Source: SKVL01 sp046542915
GTDB lineage: Bacteria; Patescibacteriota; Minisyncoccia; Phycocordibacterales; CSBR16-193
Assembly (NCBI GenBank): GCA_046542915.1
Contig: JBKHAI010000028.1
Span: forward strand, 1 to 8,729
DNA length: 8,729 nucleotides
Direction: 5' to 3'
Shown: positions 5,651 to 8,729 of the stretch, in pieces
Layout: the number at the start of each line of letters is the position of its first letter
How positions within the stretch are numbered: the first letter of the stretch is position 1
Notes under the pieces: generated by a model
Seen by the model: only the letters and a program-made list of their open reading frames with translations
What the model was told of the DNA's origin: nothing
Database searches by the model: none
Position numbers and translations under genes: made by a program

Positions 5651-5876
5651 AAAGGATAAAACCGTTATTTGTTTGGTAAGCTCCGGTGGACCTTGGATCC
5701 TTTATACCCTTATTTTAAATCCCGTTATGATAATTAATAAATTCGTCATCTTCGGATTCTGCGGAGCCAGAACCAAGACCTTTCAGATCTACGGTGCTAC
5801 CAAACTCACTTCTCAAAAAATAAGAAAGATAGACAAAGTCTCTCAAAAAGCCCTTAAATGGATGTTGCGAAAATAG
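5634..5876 (+). pseudogene. 3' fragment of a flavodoxin-fold oxidoreductase (duplicate of the 2376-2969 gene)
   Basis: From 5651 to 5820 the DNA is identical, base for base over 170 bp, to 2744-2913, covering codons 124-179 of the oxidoreductase. The following 56 bp (5821-5876) match only 41 positions of 2914-2969 but preserve the protein pattern (VSQKALKWMLRK versus VSKRAVNWMLRR) and end in TAG instead of TAA. The N-terminal 120 residues, with the flavin phosphate loop and the YPVWWGG signature, are absent. The ATGATG at 5634 that opens the frame belongs to the neighbouring decayed gene and has no Shine-Dalgarno. The product could not bind flavin normally, so it is treated as a gene remnant. 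Confidence 0.85.
5651..5820 (+). repeat. 170-bp perfect duplication, copy B
   Basis: Direct copy of 2744-2913, 2907 bp downstream and in the same orientation. Its left edge is the junction with the decayed membrane-protein gene. Homologous recombination between the copies would delete the CYTH, membrane-protein and radical SAM genes. Confidence 0.95.
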
Positions 5877-5928
5877 GAAACCGAGACTTCGTTAAATTAA
5901 GATCCGGTTCTCAATTTTAAAAAAGTGA

Positions 5929-5946
5929 CGGCAATTTGAAATGCCG
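5929..5946 (+). terminator. Weak hairpin after the decayed zone
   Basis: CGGCA (5929-5933) pairs with TGCCG (5942-5946) around an 8-base loop, followed by GTTTCTCCTG. The short stem and interrupted T-tract make it a doubtful terminator. It lies in the 217-bp gene-free stretch 5877-6093, which otherwise holds only the candidate promoter of the surface protein. Confidence 0.25.
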
Positions 5947-6078
5947 GTTTCTCCTGTTGAAAAATGTTTTGCTGTGTTTTTTGGGCAGTGTATACTGTAA
6001 TTATTCTAAGAGTAATAGATAAAATCAGCTTTTCTTTACAGTGAACTGAGCAACCTTTATTAACTGTTAGGATATAGT

Positions 6079-6084
6079 TATAAT
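6079..6084 (+). promoter_or_regulatory. -10 element of the surface-protein gene
   Basis: A perfect TATAAT ends nine bases before the ATG at 6094, with TTTATT (6056-6061) as a possible -35 at 17-bp spacing. Transcription would begin about three bases before the start codon. No Shine-Dalgarno is present, so this is a near-leaderless start like those at 978 and 3700. Confidence 0.5.
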
Positions 6085-6093
6085 TTCAAAAAA

Positions 6094-8729
6094 ATGTCAG
6101 CTTATTTTTTTAATCAGAAGATCCTTGTAAATACCTTAGTGATCTCTTTTCTTTTAAGTTCTGTCGCTATTCCGGCTGTTGCTCAAGCGGTAGAAGATGA
6201 GGTTACCTATACCGGAATTAACACCAATATCTCAGGCGACGATGAACACACCGGGGAAGACCAAGGACCGTTTGATATCGGATTTGATTTTAACTACTAC
6301 GGTACAGACTACTCCCAAGTGGATGTCAACATTAACGGTGTTCTTAATCTGGGACATAACTACACTACCGGCTTCTCTAATTATGAGCTAAGTGATAGTA
6401 GTGCATTTGAAAACTCCATCTTTGCTTTTTGGGATGATCTAAATACCGAAGGTGATGAGATCATCTATTACGCCACTATCGGCTCAGAACCAGATCGTAA
6501 GTTCGTAGTGCAGTGGACCAACCTCTATTTTTTTAACACCGATATCCAAATGGGTACCTTTCAAACCATTCTTTATGAAGACAGTAACAAGATCCAGATC
6601 CAGTACCGGGATCTCTTAGGAGGTGATCGCGCTCTCGGCAATAGCGCTACCATTGGTATTAAGAAAGATGATACAACCTATTCGCAGTATTCCCATGACA
6701 CGGTTTCCATCGAAGAAGGGCAAGCGATCCGCTATACCCCGGATGGAGCAGACGATTATACGGAAGACGATCAAGCGGAATATGATCCTATCTACTTAGC
6801 GCCGGAAGGAGCTCCTTCTAGTCCTGAATTAGTAAATCCTACTGATGGCACCGAAGGAGTTACGTTAACGCCGACCTTTGAATGGCTGCCGGTGGAAGAG
6901 GCGGACAGTTATACAGTATTGGTCTCTACAGTTAGTGACTTTTCCAGCACGGTGGTCAACCAATCCGATATAACCGATACTTCCTATACTCTAGACAGTG
7001 ATCTTACGGCTGATACTCAATACTACTGGCGAGTGCAATCCGTCAATTCCGATGGCAGTAGTTTATCTTCAACTCGTACCTTCACTACCGGCTCTGAGAA
7101 CACGGCTCCGAATGTACCGTCCGAGGTAACCTCGGATACTTTACTGGGAGGAGAAGAAGTAAATGACTTGTCTAATGCTACTTTGACTGCCGGTTTATCT
7201 GACGATGACGAGGATGAGCAGGTACGTTATCGTTTACAGATCGCAACCGATGTTGATTTTAACCAATTAGCTCTGGATTATCGTTCGCCGTTTGGAGATG
7301 AGGGAAAGGTCACCTATACCTATGGTGAAAGCGAAGGATCCTATTTGGTCGGCTCAGCCACGACCAGTTTAGATGTTGATGACTATTATCTCCGTCTTCG
7401 TACCGAGGACGATGCCGCCGCCAGTAGTGAATGGTATGAGAGTGAAGGAGTGGCCTTTTCGGTGGTACCTGATGAAGAGGGGCCCGCGATCTCCGACGTA
7501 TCGACAAGCCCCGGGGCTACCAGTACCACGATCGACTGGACCACCGATGAAACGGCTTCTTCTCAGGTAGAATATGGTCCTAGTAGCAGCTATTCAGCTT
7601 CGACCACTGTGGCAAACCTTTCTCCGGGAGTTATTGACCATCAAGTGGTAATAGATGATCTTGACCCTTGTCTTACTTACCATTTCCGGATCCGGTCCGT
7701 TGATGATAACGATAATCAGACTACCGGTAACGACCGTACCTTTACTACTCAAGGCTGTACTGCTGACGCAGATGTAACAGCGCAAACTGCCGGTTTAGCC
7801 GCCACCAGTTCCGATAACACGATCGAACTTCAAACCGACGATCGGGGGATCATGGTCTCGGTACCGGCCGGTTATGCAACTTCTACCGCCCATTTTCAAC
7901 TTAAGAAGATCGATGCCGGACCGATCCGAGATGTGGCTCCCGCCCCGAGCGATCTTGATCTAGTAGCTGATCATACCTATTCCTTGCAGGCCGTTACCGA
8001 CGATCTTCAAATTATTTCCCGGTTTAATGAGCCCGTCGGTATTGAACTTTCATATTCTGATGAAGATATTGAGTCTGTAGATAAAGGGTCACTGAGTGTC
8101 TTTCGTTTTGATGGAGTTGAGTGGCAAGAGTTGAATGATTGTTCTGTTGATACTGGTATGAACACCGTTAGCTGCACTACTGACCGTTTTTCCACCTTCG
8201 CACTGTTCGGTTCTGAGGAGACTTCAAGTTCTCAAAAAAGCCGTAGTACACGTTTTGGGTGTAAAGATAAAGAAGCTCTGAACTTTGATCGTTTCTCATC
8301 TCACAAACAGGAACTGTGTGAATACGATGACTCTGATGCTTCTAACGAGGTGGACGGATCCGAAGAAATTGAGGATCCTGATACTTTCGACAACGCCGAG
8401 GAGTTTGAGGAGTCGGAGGAAGCTGAGGGTTCCGATAGCTCCAACGGCTCCGAAGAAGTCCAAAGAAAAAAGCAGAATTTTGAGAATATTATTGACCGAA
8501 ACCGTGAGCATTTTATTGAAATGCACAATTCGGGTATAAAACTTCCACAAAGTATACTTGACGTACTTGAACTTTCAGAAGATACGATAGCTGTTCGTGA
8601 TCTTGAACTTGGTATGAAAGGGGATGATGTTCGTAAGCTTCAAACTTTGTTGATAAACGAGGGATATGATATACCGGCCGGGGCTACAGGCAATTTTCTT
8701 GAGCAGACACGGTCGGCTCTAGTAAACTA
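6094..8729 (+). CDS. Large secreted surface protein, partial (FnIII repeats, C-terminal peptidoglycan-binding domain)
   Basis: The frame is open for 878 codons and runs off the right edge. A signal peptide (1-30 or 32, cleavage after AVA or AQA) leads to a nidogen-like beta domain (about 37-216, with FDIGFDFNYYG and FAFWDDL). Then come a fibronectin-III-like domain (240-333, with TPTFEW and YYWRV), a related beta domain (335-465, DDYYLRLRTED) and a second FnIII-like domain (466-553). A ZU5/GAIN-proximal-like sandwich (575-707) ends FSTFALFG. A GCKDKEALNF...LCEYD cysteine motif follows (C723, C742). An acidic Ser/Glu/Asp linker (745-790) precedes a PG_binding_1 domain starting at about 835 (LGMKGDDVRKLQTLL), cut by the window. 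It is probably an adhesin or structural protein attached to the cell wall. The ATG at 6094 is the only start that retains the signal peptide; no Shine-Dalgarno precedes it. Confidence 0.95.
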   Translation, partial: MSAYFFNQKILVNTLVISFLLSSVAIPAVAQAVEDEVTYTGINTNISGDDEHTGEDQGPFDIGFDFNYYGTDYSQVDVNINGVLNLGHNYTTGFSNYELSDSSAFENSIFAFWDDLNTEGDEIIYYATIGSEPDRKFVVQWTNLYFFNTDIQMGTFQTILYEDSNKIQIQYRDLLGGDRALGNSATIGIKKDDTTYSQYSHDTVSIEEGQAIRYTPDGADDYTEDDQAEYDPIYLAPEGAPSSPELVNPTDGTEGVTLTPTFEWLPVEEADSYTVLVSTVSDFSSTVVNQSDITDTSYTLDSDLTADTQYYWRVQSVNSDGSSLSSTRTFTTGSENTAPNVPSEVTSDTLLGGEEVNDLSNATLTAGLSDDDEDEQVRYRLQIATDVDFNQLALDYRSPFGDEGKVTYTYGESEGSYLVGSATTSLDVDDYYLRLRTEDDAAASSEWYESEGVAFSVVPDEEGPAISDVSTSPGATSTTIDWTTDETASSQVEYGPSSSYSASTTVANLSPGVIDHQVVIDDLDPCLTYHFRIRSVDDNDNQTTGNDRTFTTQGCTADADVTAQTAGLAATSSDNTIELQTDDRGIMVSVPAGYATSTAHFQLKKIDAGPIRDVAPAPSDLDLVADHTYSLQAVTDDLQIISRFNEPVGIELSYSDEDIESVDKGSLSVFRFDGVEWQELNDCSVDTGMNTVSCTTDRFSTFALFGSEETSSSQKSRSTRFGCKDKEALNFDRFSSHKQELCEYDDSDASNEVDGSEEIEDPDTFDNAEEFEESEEAEGSDSSNGSEEVQRKKQNFENIIDRNREHFIEMHNSGIKLPQSILDVLELSEDTIAVRDLELGMKGDDVRKLQTLLINEGYDIPAGATGNFLEQTRSALVN

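Noticed and set aside
5986..6048. Two imperfect palindromes, CAGTGTATACTG and CAGTGAACTG, before the surface-protein gene
   Set aside because: They look operator-like, but the arms are only four bases and differ between copies; chance is sufficient.
7310..7785. Several 60-70-codon frames on both strands, and those at 8007-8550
   Set aside because: All lie inside the continuous 6094-8729 reading frame, which has a signal peptide and recognisable domains. They are shadows of it.

Overview
The window reads like a chromosomal piece of a Candidate Phyla Radiation (Patescibacteria) bacterium, probably of the Paceibacteria/Parcubacteria type. This is an inference from memory of protein families seen there: a CYTH protein with the IFPDKLLK motif, a TSGSCEGH/YPW hypothetical protein, a multidomain surface protein with a GCKDxxALNF cysteine motif, and tRNA-end-like intergenic repeats whose antisense reads like well-known spurious 'AARQGLE' proteins. 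TGA is used as a normal stop (ends near 380 and 4149), so the glycine recoding of Gracilibacteria/Absconditabacteria does not apply.

Layout. 1-340 is non-coding repeat DNA: two copies of a 65-bp hairpin element spaced 185 bp apart. A terminator at 328-354 closes a minus-strand hypothetical gene (380-835). From a divergent promoter region (836-977) everything substantial runs on the plus strand. The order is a TSGSCEGH-family hypothetical (978-1589), a membrane-anchored phospholipase-A2-like protein (1646-2089), a flavodoxin-fold NAD(P)H oxidoreductase (2376-2969) and a CYTH-domain protein broken by a -1 frameshift (3027-3550). Next come a three-helix membrane protein (3700-4149) overlapping a radical SAM/SPASM enzyme by ATGA (4146-5228), and a decayed zone (5229-5876). 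The window ends with the first 878 codons of a large secreted surface protein (6094 to the right edge) that has no stop inside the window.

The decayed zone contains remains of a single-pass membrane protein, joined at about 5644-5650 to a 3' fragment of the oxidoreductase gene. That fragment matches 2744-2913 base for base over 170 bp, followed by a 56-bp tail only 41/56 identical but conservative at the protein level. This mosaic is best explained by gene conversion onto an older paralogue, or by an assembly chimera. Both interrupted genes carry a lesion equal to one missing base in a G-run, so sequencing or assembly error must be excluded before calling them biological.

Functional picture. 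The most system-like unit is the membrane protein plus SPASM radical SAM pair, translationally coupled with no recognisable precursor peptide beside it. The surface protein and the PLA2-like protein belong to the cell exterior. Two plus-strand genes (978, 3700) have a TATAAT-like hexamer ending exactly six bases before the ATG and no Shine-Dalgarno sequence, and a third (6094) is close to this arrangement, suggesting leaderless transcripts. The minus-strand gene instead has an extended -10, a leader and a perfect AAGGAGG.
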